This document shows, piece by piece, positions 28,479-41,700 of a DNA stretch of 64,000 nucleotides. The stretch spans positions 6,342,632-6,406,631 of the forward strand of contig NC_060885.1 of assembly GCF_014805685.1 (NCBI RefSeq). Reading direction: 5' to 3'. A model generated the notes under the pieces. That model saw only the letters and a program-made list of their open reading frames with translations. It ran no database searches and was not told the origin of the DNA. The position numbers and the translations under genes were made by a program. Origin of the DNA: Silurus meridionalis. Taxonomy: Eukaryota; Chordata; Actinopteri; Siluriformes; Siluridae. The stretch's first letter is position 1; each line of letters opens with the position of its first letter.

Positions 28479-31400
28479 TAATAGAAATACCATCATGCTT
28501 TCTTTATTGCAGAGACCCAAGGCAGTAATAACGAGACCAAAGATGGAGTGTTTGCCACCAACACTATTGTACCACCAGAGGAAGGTAGAAGTTTGGTGAT
28601 GCTCTTTGTAATGAACGAATGAATACATTATTATTAGTATTATTTTAAATGTTTCTTTAGAAATTAACCTTTCTTTTTTGCTACAACTGCTTGTGTAATG
28701 GTTTGGGTATAAGTTACATAGCAACTTTAATCAATTATACATATATTAAAAATATAATAGAAATACTATCATGCTTTCTTTATTGCAGAGACTGAAACTA
28801 CCCAAGGCAATAGTAACAAGACCAAAGATGGAGTGTTTACCACCAACACTACTGTACTACCAGAGCAAGGTAGCAGTTTGGTGAACCTCATTAGTCACAC
28901 AAGATGTGGAAAAATGCACTTCCTTTTTTTTTTTACACTTACTTGTGCAATGGTTTGATGTACTTGTCAGTTCAAAAGAAATGTGAAAATATCCACTCTA
29001 TTGCCATTTAATCAGTTACAAAATATATATATGTTGGTTTAAAAGTATAACAGAATAACCATCATGCTTTTTATAGTGAAGGGATTGTATATATTTAAAA
29101 ACACGACCGATTCAGTTTTTTTTTCACTGGCTCATTTCAGACAACACAGATGTTGGGAGTTCAGATTGGAATTTAACCAAGAGCACAGAAGGTACAGAAG
29201 ATTCTATTCATAATCATCATTACCTTATGGAATGAAAAGGATATCTGTGTTACTGTCTTCAGCAACCAATAATAAATCATGTAATTAATAATCAACAGGG
29301 GCGATCACAACTGGACCAGGCCCGACAACCACAAAGAAAAGCACCACAAGCAGTACCACAAAGAGCACAACGGCACCGGCGCGTAAGTGATTTGATCATG
29401 TACTGCATAGTAATGTCTTTTTTCATGAAGATTTTTGGACATTCACTGTGGAATTGTGATGCAAGACTGACCAATAGTGTCACTTTTTGGATCACACTGG
29501 AAAAGGAAGACAGGGTAGTGAAGCCTGACATGAAACAGAGTTACTCTTACAGTAACATTTATTAGGTTCCCATAATGGTACATCCCACGATTGTTTCATT
29601 TCCCTTATACTACTAAGATTTGTATTATTTGGTTATTATTAACATCATATGTTGCGGGCACAAGTTGTTACAAAGTGCTGACACTGGAGACTCCTTCCAT
29701 AAATCTTCAATATGTTTCATCTCATAAAGACCTAATTAGTTGGACATTAATTGCAGTTCAAGTATTAGACCAAACTCATTAGACTGGATTTGTAGCTGAA
29801 ATAGTTCCACTATGCTCTGAATAATTTTCAGTTTGATTTAAACTCTATATCCTTTATATAACACACAAATCCATGTATCTTAAAGTTAAACACTGGTTGT
29901 GGTGTTTTCTTTATATGTCCCCATTCAGGTCATGATGGCAATGCAAGCAACCCAGGTAAAGCTTGATAATGCTTTATGATATTAAACAAAAATGTCAAGT
30001 TTGATAAACAATCCAGAAATGTTAGTAATGAAGTTCATTCCAATATTCATTTAAACAATGTGATTTTTCTTTTTATCAACTCTATTCTTTTAGTCTATGT
30101 TGTTGTCTTGATCCTTGTGATTCTGGTTATTGCTGTTGTGGCCATCATCTTCTTCTGTGTTAAGGCTAATCGCAGGGTAAGAAACTAAAAAAATTATATG
30201 TAGATTTTTATTTATTGTTAGATTTTTTATTTAACGTACCAGCAGCAATATATTATTTCTAACCGTTATGTTTTTCATATCTAGTGCATTTCTGCCATTA
30301 TTCTGTTTTAGTTCTCATAGTGTCATTATTGTATATAATGTAATATACTTATATATAATATTTTTCTCAGCGGTTCTCTGTCGATATCCACTGTAAAAAT
30401 GAAGATGCTCAGATTCCTCTTGCTGCAGTGGAGACAGAAGTGTGCGACGCTTCACTTACAGGTTCTTTTGCACTCTTTATACAGTACATCTTAAAACACA
30501 TTACAATACAAATAACACTGTACTGATGTGTATATATGATTCTTCTGCAGATATGAAAACATTTATGAATGATAAGGAGACTTCACCGCCGCCTGACTCC
30601 AAAGAAGAAGGAGGTAACTTAAGTTAGTCCCTATTTGCTGTTATAGTAGCCTCCATTCTTCTTGGTTGATGTTCTACTCGATTTTGGAGTGTGCTTGTGG
30701 AGATTTGTTCTCATTCAGCCACAAGGATGTTAGTAAAGTCAGGTACTGATGTAGGTGAGGAGGCCTGGGGTGCAGTCATTGTTCCAATTCATCCCAAAGG
30801 TGTTTAAAGCTCTGTAGCAAGATCCTCAAACATGTGATGCATATCTTTATGGAGCAGGTTTTGTGCACTGGCAATGTGATGCTGAAACAGGTTTGGGTCT
30901 TCCTAACGCAACCCTCCCCAATTTATCCGGGCTTGGGACCGGCACTGAGAGTGGCTGGGGTTGGTTCCATGACCGGGGATCGAACCCGGGCCACAGCGGT
31001 GAGAGCGCCACATCCTAACCACAAATATATGAGTGAATTGTATTCAAATATGAGGGTCTTATCTTAAATATATTACTGTAATAACACATCTCAAAATGGT
31101 GTATGCCTATTATACCACAGCATTTTTTTATGATTATGATTTTTTTCTATTTATCACTGCAAGGCACATCCTTTTTGTTTTGTTTATTTAGTTATCAATT
31201 GGTAACAGGGCACCCTAGTGGTCTAGTGGTTAGGATGTGGCGCTCTCACCGCTGCGGCCCAGATTCGATCCCCGGTTAGGGAACCAACCCCAGCCACTCT
31301 TAGTGCCGTACCAAGCCCGGATAAATGGGGAGGGTTGCGTTAGGAAGGGCAGCGTAAAAAAAATGTGCCAAATCAAACATGCAGATGTCCTCTGTGGCGA

Positions 31401-32730
31401 CCCCTAATGGGAGAAGCTGAAAGAAAGTAGTTATCAATTAGTAACAGGACAAATTTCAAACTACTGGTTTATTTTGGCTTATATTATGTGGGATAAGTCT
31501 CAATGAAGGAACAGTTACAATAAAAACTAAATTCCGAATAAAAACTGGTATGAAACCTGTGATTTGCCTCCAGTAGAATAACTTTGCTATAAGTTCAAAC
31601 CGTTGAAATTGCAGGAAGTTCTGATCGTGAAATCATAGTTCCAAATCAATATGCTGACTTGTAAACAACTGTAACCAAAGTAACATACAGTACAATGACA
31701 TATAGAGTCAGAGAGCTGCCTTCTGACCAGTCAGCTTCTTGAACATTACAGTGCTAAAGGGTAAAATGTTGCCATCGCCACTTGCGTGATTGCACATCTT
31801 TGCAACATCTGTTTATAGTTCCTGTTAATGACACCCCAATGTCCTTCCTCTTTTTGCTCAGAAAACAGAAGGAAGTGAGTTAGCTCATGTATACCGTCAA
31901 TATTCTGAAATTTGCTTGCTTCTGCATCAGATTTTCTTTAATTCATACACCCTTCAAGATCAAGTTTAATTTGGGTTTTAAATAATCTGACTTATATTGA
32001 TCTTTTTTTCACTAAACACTTCGTTTTACAAAAAAAATTTGCAATCAAGACAATGGTGACAGTGGAGAAAAAAAAAAAAAAAAAAAAAAAGGAAGAAACC
32101 AGAGAGATAAGAGTCACCCGTTCGTTTCTTGGTAATACCAGACAGTGGGATTATGAAACTTCCACAATCAGGAATAGATTCAAATTTACTGTCACTGTAA
32201 GGGTACATGTCAAGTCAAGTCAAGTCAAGTCAAGTCAAGAAGCTTTGTATTGTCGTTTTAACTATATATAGCTGATGCAGTACACAGTGAAATGAGACAA
32301 CGTTTCTCCTCTGGTGCTACATTTAACAACATACATAACAGCTACATAGCAGAAAACACAGAGTTAATATTGTTGTATCCTCGCCACATAAAGTACATCG
32401 TGTGCAACTTGGTGCAAACAGTGCAAAGACAACACAAGACGATGTAGGACAAATACACAAAACACAATACAGCGCCGCCAGTAAAACTACTGTATACTAT
32501 AAAGTACCGTCTGCAGAGAGAACTGAGTACAGGACTGTACTTGTAAGTAAATCAGATGTAAACAAAAGGGTTTGTGCAAAAAAGCAATAGCAGCAGTCAA
32601 AATTATGTGCAAAAACAGCATGTAAACAGTTTGTAATAATGAAGTGACATAATATGGGTGGTGTTGAAGACATGGATGTGTGAAATGAGTACAAGTGTGT
32701 GTCCAGGTTATAAAGATCAGTCACACAGTT

Positions 32731-32791
<61 letters not shown>

Positions 32792-35700
32792 TTTTAGTTC
32801 AGTTCTGTGTTGAGAAGCCTGACAGCTTGAGGGAAAAAGATTTTGCACATTGTGGATGTGAGGCTTTGGAACTGCTTTCGTGACGGCAGAAGGGTGAAGA
32901 GTGTGTGTGAGGGGTGTGTGGGGTTGTCCACAATGCTGTTTGCTTTGCGGATGCAGTGTGACGTGTAAATGTCTGTGATGGAGGGGAGAGAGACTCAGAT
33001 GATCTTCCCAGTTGTCCTCACTACCTTTGTAGGATCTTGCGATCCGAGACGCTGCAGTTCCCAAACCAGGCAGTGATGCAGCTGCTCAGGGTGCTCTCAA
33101 TGTTCGATGTGGTCAGAATAGGGGGAGGGAGATCGGCTTTGATGCTTGATGAGACCCACCACGGTCATGTCGTCAGCGAACTTGATGATGTAAATCGAGC
33201 TGTGCATTGCTACACAGTTGTAAATCAGAGTGAACAGCAATGGACTCAGCACATAACCCTGAGGGGCACCAGTGCTCAGTGTGGTGGTGCTGGAGACCCT
33301 GTTCCCAATCCGGACTGACTGAGGTTTCTCAGAGGCAGGACTGTAAACCCCTAGAGGCAGGACTGTAGACGGGCATGTTTTCCAGTGTGTTTTCTTTGCA
33401 AGGGAGTGAAATTTAGGGAGAAACAGTCTTTAGATTTGCATGGTTGAAATCTTTGGCAACAATAAGCAATCCATCGGGGTGTGTTCTGTAGTTCGCTAAT
33501 GATCCCGTAGAGTATAATGAGCGCTTCCTTAGCATTAGCACTAGGTGGAATGTACACACAGACCGCCGCCATGAGTCTTACTGCACAGAGCTGCATTTCT
33601 GTCAGCACAGATGGTACAAAAGGATGGTAGCTCATCTTTAAGGCTTTGGGTTACTGACCAGAACGTTGGGGGTTGAAGCCCCAGTATTGCCAAGATGCCC
33701 TTTGGGCCCTTGAGAAAGGCCCTTAAACCCTGTGCACTCCATGGGCACTGTAACATCACTGACCCTGTGCTTTGACCCTAAGTTTCCTAAAATTTCCAGG
33801 ATATGTGAAGGCAGAATTTCACTGTGCCGTAATGTACGTGTGACAACGATACGAAAGCTACATATGAAGCAGTTACAATGCGGTGTGATCAGTTTCCGAT
33901 TTGATTCAACACAATACAATTCAATATGATGGAAAAAATAGGATGCTATGCAATTTAATATGCTACAGATCATTTGTTTTCACATGTTTAGTTCAGAAAG
34001 CCAGCAAATCTTAAATTTACTTGAGTGCCTTCTGAATTGTAACGCATGGCCCTTTCATAAACAGGAACTTCATAGTGCAAAAAAATAAAGAAAATAGATG
34101 ATATAATAGACCTTTTCCTGTTTCGTCTCCATGGAGAGGCAGCTCTATTTCTGCCATGTTAATCTGTATTCTATGTGACTTACAGGACACGTCTCGGTCT
34201 TGTTAGTGTTGTGATACACGTCATATTCACATAGCAGCAGTGGTGATGAGAGAACGGGATCAAGAAACAGTTTAGCGTTTTTAATATATTCGTGAATTTA
34301 CATTTAAAAATATCTTAAAAACAATGCACAAATGCCAACTTTTTAACATCTGTGCATCACATCGTTAACTTTTATGCCGATGCACTGATGCGAATCGGTG
34401 AATCTTGCTATCCCTAGTATGTATGTACACTGTACTGTACAGTATGGTGCATTTCATTAATGCAAAAAGTCAATTAAATAAGGAATATGTTGCAATAGGT
34501 TGAGATAGAGGTAACAGTATGATGCATGTAATATAATGCAACAGATACATACAGAAGATGGAGATGTGTAAACAACAACCTGATATTATTGCTTGTGTAA
34601 AAAAAAAAGGAAGTTCAACAGTCTATGATAGGGATGAAAACCTGTTCATTCTGGTCACGCATTGTGTAGTTATTAATTATTAGTTATCAACTAAGTAAGG
34701 TTACAATTATTATAATATAATTGTACAGAGTACATGAACAGCACATTACTGGGACACAGCTGCCCAAAATTTCTGAAGTTTAACAAAGTTATGATTATAT
34801 ACAACTACTGTAATGTACTGTATATGGAGATAAGCAGTAATGGTGTTTGAGTACAGCAGCAGTTCTTAGGGTCACATCAATAGCAAGACTACTTTGGAAA
34901 ATAATTTTACTCATTCTCCATTTACTCCAAATGTATTATGTATTATGGCTTTTGGTAGACGCCATTATCCAGGGCAACTTAAAACTGAGCAGTTGAGGGT
35001 TAAGAGCATTGCTCAAGAGCCCAGCAGTGAATGCTTGGTAGTGCTGAGAATTTGCAACCTAACCATACACAATATGTCACATACCTAACCAGGCACAGTT
35101 ACTGACATACAGTGAAATGCATCAGAATGAGGCTTTAAAGAAATAGATTAGCATACTGGATTAGTATATTGAACAAAAACATTAAATATGTTTACATTAG
35201 ATACGTTAGATACTTTTATTGGACAGTAGGCTTGCTATAGAGCTCTGCCTTAACTCTACTGAAACCTTCAGGATGAATTGAACACTGACTGCACCCCAGG
35301 CCTCCTCACCTACATCAGTACCTGACTTTACTAACACCCTTTTTCGCTGAATGATCACAAATCTCCACAAGCACACTCCAAAATCTAGTGGAACATCTTC
35401 CCAGAAGAGTGGCGGTTATTATAAGAGCAAATGGGAACTACCCATTTCCAGACTATTAAGCGCACTCATATATAAGCCACACCCACTGAATTTGACAAAG
35501 ATTTTCATTTTAAACATAAATAAGCTGCACCTGTCTATAAGCCACTACTATAACCTGTCTACACTGAAACTAATGAACTTTACACAGCCTTTAATGAAAG
35601 ACAGTGTCTGTTACACGGCTTGTATCTAAACAGTAGCCTACCAAGAAAGTCATTGTTCACTGTCTTCCTCCTTCCTTTCACAACTATTTCTCTTGAGAGT

Positions 35701-38700
35701 TTATCTTTTGGAATCGTCGTGCGTTTAAAAATCACAGAAGCTTTTCTCCTGATGCCGTGCAGCTCAGAACACAGGTGAAGTGTGTTTTTTCATGCCCGGT
35801 TGTTTTCAGTGTGATGAATGATTACATGATATGATTTTAGAGAGGTTTTTTAGAGAGGTTAGTCATCATACATTCTTCTTTTTTTATTAATAGTGTTGTG
35901 AACCTATTGTATGTGTTTCTTTTGATGTGTTAGATCAGATTGGATTAGATTAAATTCAACTTTATTGTCATTGTGAAAGGTACATGTACAAAGCCAATGA
36001 AATGCAGTTAGCATCTAACCAGAGGTGCATAAGTGGCATATTTACAATAAATAACAGTAGATAAATAGGGTATGGGTCCATATATACAGGGATGAGTGTG
36101 ATTAATGTACAGAATGTGTAGTAGGTAATAATATATAGTATATATAATAATAATATATATACTGTGTAAAGATTATGCATGTCAGAAGATAATATACTCA
36201 AATGGCATGATATATGATATAGTTACATATATATACAGTACATTATAAATAGATGGATGTGAATAGAGATTTGTTGGCTTGCAAACATTTGAATATGATT
36301 TAAATATATGTCAAAATGCAATACGAGGTAAAAAAAAAAAAAGGTTGACAAGAGAAGTTTTATGATATTTAAAGCTTAAAAATGGGAATAGCAGTCATAC
36401 AAATATAAAGGCTTTTGTAGATCTCTTGAGGTACTAAGTGCAGCGTTTATCTACAGTAATAATATAGTAATATAAAGTAATAGTCATGTTATTGTATGAT
36501 CTGGTCTTTGAAAACAGATGATGAGATGATGATTACTGGTTTGGGGAGTATGAGTGAGAGATGAATAATGGGTCATGTGACAGATCAGGTGAAAATCAAG
36601 TTTTTTCCCAAATGAATTTAACAGCTCTGGATAAGGTCACAAAATTTGTTGACTTTAAGTATTTGAGTATTTCAGATGCACAAAACACTGGTGTGTGTCT
36701 AAAGATTGCTGTGGAAAATGACACAATTTGGTGTTATTGTGGAGAAACCAAAGTAAAGGAAGCTCAGATCTTACAGCAATGAGTGTAACAAAGGTTACAC
36801 TATAAAACAAAAGAATATAATAATGATCTGTATCCTAACCTGCTGCTATTCAGTGTTAACAAATCATATAATATATTATTATTAATATTATTTTTGTTAT
36901 TGTTATTATTATTCAGATGCTATATAATATACTATGTGGATAAAAAGTTTGTGGACAATTCAAATGTGCTTTTTGAACATCCCATTCCACATTTAGTTCT
37001 CATCTGCTGTTATTTTAACCTCCACTCTTCTGGGAACATGTTCTAATAATTCTGGATGTGTGCTTGTGTAGATTCATGCTCATTCAGCCACTGGGATGTT
37101 AGTAAAGTAATTTACTGTGAAAACAATGAAGAGCCCTGGGGTTTCTATTTATCCCAAAGGGTTGAAGTCAAAGCTCTATAACACGCCACTAAAGATCTTT
37201 TACACCAACCAATGTAAAGCACATCTTCATCTTTGTGCACAGGTGCAGTGCCGTGGTAGAGTAGATTTGGGTCTTCTAGTTCAATGGGTTTATCAGTTTT
37301 TGACCATACCCCATTCTGTTATTCTTCTGACAACCACTGGGTGGCTCCAGAAACCACTTCAGAGGCAAAAATCTATTCAGTTGAAGGATTCTGTCAAACT
37401 CAAAACCAAAATTCTACAACTTCAGGGGAATTTTGTCTGTATGTAGCCATACATCAAAAATTATATAAAACACTTTGATGAGTTTTATAGAAATTAAAAT
37501 CAGTGGTATAGACTATTTTTTTTCAGCAATTTAGCTACATTTACATTTATATCTATTATCCACTGACACTGTTATGATCCTTTTTTAGTTCCTTTTAACA
37601 TTTAAAGTAAAACAAGTTGCAATAAATGAATCATTGTCCTCTTTTTTGTCATGTTTCCTCTATTCAGGAGAATTTGTACTTGTTACATACACTGTAAGCA
37701 AAGTCAAATTCTATCTTCATATATCCCAGTGAAGTTAGGAAGCTTGGGTCAGACATGATACAGGGTTAAGGGACTTGCTCAAGGGCCTAACAGTGGCAGC
37801 TTGCTGATAGTGCATTTACATTTACATTAATGGCATTTGGCAGATGCCCTTATCCAGAGCGACGTACAAAAGTGAAAAAAAAGGTACTGAGGTTTGAATA
37901 TCTTTCCTTTCATACAGTAACCTAGAGCTTTAACCACTGAGCTACTACTGCCCCTCATACCACTCAGAAGATTCCAGAAATAATAATGCTTACCTCAGAT
38001 GGTTACAAAGCACTGACACTGGAACCTTCTTCCATAAACATTAAATTAACATAAAATCATTTAAGAAAATGTCACAATCTAAAGCATAGCACATTATTTT
38101 TAACATGTCTATGTGAAGCTTTTACTCTAGCATATTGTTTGCAATAGAAATAATGATAATTTAGAATAAGTATGTATAGTATGTATAGTAAGTATGTAGC
38201 ATAAGTGTTAGAGAGGGGGGGGTAACCTAGTGGTTAGGGCATGGGACTTGGACTTGGACTGGCTAGCAACCTGACCCAGTAAAATTCAAAGGGCTTCACT
38301 TTTTTTACATTCCAAAATGGATTCCAAAATGAAAAATTACAATTTTCTCAAAATTCTACAAGCAAAACCCCATAATGACAACATGAAAAAAGTTTATTTG
38401 AACTCTTTACATATGTATTAGAAATAAATGAAATGTACAGGTTTTCACAGCCTTTACCATGACACTGAAAATTGAGCTCAGTTGCATCCTGTTTCCACTG
38501 ATCATCCTTGAGATGTTTCTACAACTTGACTGGAGTCCACCTGTGGTAAATTCAGTTGACTGGACATGATTTGTAAAGGCTCAGACCTGTCTATATATCT
38601 AGTTAACAGTGCATGTCAAAGCACAAGCCAAGCCATGAAGTCTAAGGAATTGTCTGTAGACCTCCGAGACAGGATTGTATTGAGGCACAGATCTGGGGAA

Positions 38701-41700
38701 GGGTACAGAAACATTTCTGCAGAATTGTAGGTCCCAATGAGCACAGAGGCCAAAATCGTCTGTTATTGGAAGAAGTTTGAAACCAACAAGACTCTTCCTT
38801 GAGCGAAACCGCCCGGCCAAACTGAGCGATCGGGGAAGAAGGGCCTTATTCGGGGAGGAGACCAAGAACCCGCTGGTCACTCTTAAAGAGCTCCAGTGTT
38901 TCTTTGTAGAGAGAAAAGAACCTTCCAGAAGAACAATTATCTTTTCAGCACTCCACTATTTAGGCCTGTATAGTAGAGTGACCAGATCGAAGCCACTCCT
39001 TATTAAAAGACACATGACAGCCGTCCTGGAATTTGCCAAAAGGCACTTGAAGGACTCTCAGACCATGAAAAACAAAATGTTCTGGTCTGAATGCCACGTC
39101 ATGTCTGGAGGAAACCAGGACCACGTATCACCTGGGCAATACCATCCCTACAGTGAAGCATGGTGGTGGCAGCAGCATGCTTTAGGGATGTTTTTCAGCG
39201 GCAGGAACTGGGAAACCAGAGAGGGAAGGATGAATGCTGCAATGTACAGAGACATCCTTATAAAAGTACATTGTACATTGCACATTATATATATATATAT
39301 ATACATATCTTCCAACAGGACAATGGCCCTAGAGAGATCTGAAGAGATCTGAAAATGGCTGTGCACCGATGGCCAACTTTGTGTAATGATAGCACTTTTT
39401 GCTACTTATTTTGCATGACAAGGATACTGTTTTTATCTTTATTTAAATATAATAATAACAATAATTGCAGATAGTCCCTTCAATAACTCTTATCGCTTTC
39501 ACTCCAATTCACACTCTCAATCACCGTTAAACACCTGCAGGACTTTCTGAGACCGTCAGGAGGACCAAGACAAATTATTAGCCATGTTAAGGCTAATAAC
39601 GGTTATTTCAGCTCTTTGGTCTCATGTCTGTGAATTAGAGTGTGATCTTTTAGTGTGCAGTGGAAAAGTAAGATGAAAAGAGAGAAAAGCATTGACTGCA
39701 CTTGGCCCACAAGTGAGTAACGCTGATGTGCTTGAGCTGAGTCATGACTCAAATGCTGCATTCTTTCATATTGTCCCTGGTAATAACCAGGTATCTCTGT
39801 TTTCCCACCGAGACCAGCTGCATCTCCTGCACAAGCCCTGCAGGTTTCACTGTGCTCACTAATCAGAGTTCATTGTGTTTCACTGATGGAATTAACAATT
39901 ATAGTGGAAGTGACTCAGTAGTCATGGAGCAGTAAATAGAGGGGGGCTGTTTAGATGGAATGCTGGCTAATGGTTTTCTCTGGTGTTTTCTGGAAATTGG
40001 TGAGTCAATGTTGGATAAATTGATTAACTTTATTGTGTTATATTTTGTATATTTTGTTATATTTTGAGACGGAGAGTGGGTGTGTAATTGTAGGTGTAAT
40101 TTTCTTCCTGCTTTTGTTACATTAAGAAAAACGTACATTTACTTAAAAAATAAGATTAAAATTCAAACAAATAAAAAAAATGTATATCACCACATTAACA
40201 AATACATTATATATAATGAGGGGAAAAATAAATGTTTTATGTGAAGGAAAATTCTAGAAAATGAAAGATAGGTAGCAAAACAGACAGTAAAAAGAAAAAT
40301 TTGCAATTATATCTGTAGTAGATGTCATTGTTTTTGCCTATGACTCATATTTGGATTTTAGCTGGTTGTAGGTAAAAAAAAAAAGAAAAGATTTTGTGAC
40401 AATCTCCAGGACAGGATAAGAAGAATCCACATGCAGTTTAATGGAAATCCAAAGGCGTTACACACAGTATACAGTCAAGGTCACAAGCATGAAAGTTAGA
40501 TACACAACAATAAGAATCCACAAAGCAAACACAGTCCAATAACATGAAAAACAAAGAGAGTAGTCAAGAAACAGTAGAAAAAGTTGATACACATTAGGTC
40601 ACAACTCTTGACCTAGAGGTGATCAGAACTTTGGTGACAGCTCCCTTTGGTGGAGTGGAGGGGGAACCACAATGGGGGCTTTGCTACATACTGTATATAC
40701 ATTAATTGTATTAATATTATTACTATTTTGCCAAAGTGGTTGGTCAGTGGATAAGCTGTAGAAATTGTCCCAGCTGTATAACTGAGATAACTGCGAGTTG
40801 CTCTGGATAAGGGTGTCTGAAATAATACAAAAATAAATGAAATTAACAAATACATATTCTATGTCACCTAGAAAGTTATATGTACAGTGCAATTCAAAAC
40901 TTTCACACATTTAGCAAACATAGCAGAGATATAATCCAAAGGCAATTTTGATATTCAGGTGATATGTCAGCCATGTTAACTAGGGCAAGAGGAAAATAAA
41001 TTAAAACCTGCATGAGATGGAAAAAAAAAACAAAAACAAATGCTTATAAAGATTCAATGCCTTTATAATAGACTGGTTTTTAAACACAGAACATATACTT
41101 TGTAGTGGAAGTGTGACAAAAAAAAAGGATATAAATACTATGAGTGTGTAATTGAGTCCAGGTGTAGGTGATCAGTAATCAGGGGAATGTTAAAGTGAGA
41201 GGGTCTGTGGTGACAGGTTGCTGGAGTCCTTGACGGCCATGTTGTATTGTGATGTGGAAAGTCAAGTTGGATGCCATTTCTGGTGTTGACATTAGAATAT
41301 TGAATTTGATCATAAAGAGAATGCTGGTGAGATGTGATTGACACCACAATAACAGATTGAAAAAAACAAAACAGTCACAGACCCCTAGTTTGAGAGTAAT
41401 AGTTTTAAGCAGTGTTAAGCAGTGCATATACAATTGAACTGATATTCTGGAGCACACATATCATTTAGCAAAAATAGCCTCTGGTAATATATATTAATGC
41501 TTTAGGTAATCCAGCTTCTGTAGCCAATTCCATCTTAAAAACTTCTACTTTGCTTCATAATTTACAATACAGTTTACATAAGTTTACTTTTCCATCAAAT
41601 TTGGTAAATGCATATTACTCTCTGCAGCCCTACCTGAAGCTGATCAGCAAGTGAAGGAAAGCCCAGCTGAAACTCAAACGTCTGAAGCTCCTGCTGAAAA

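Noticed and set aside
28404..28724. 106-codon minus-strand frame across the gene
   Set aside because: It is antisense to exon 3 and driven by the (TA)n tract in intron 2.
27870..30613. Identity as CD45 (ptprc)
   Set aside because: The duplicated mucin-like exons are reminiscent, but the tail after the membrane helix is short with no phosphatase domain.
31210..31290. A functional tRNA gene
   Set aside because: A- and B-box-like motifs are present, but the sequence has no cloverleaf end and continues into LINE-derived SINE body and tail.
39744..39935. 63-codon frame with several cysteines
   Set aside because: It is short, with no signal peptide or splice support matching the host gene phases, so most likely chance.
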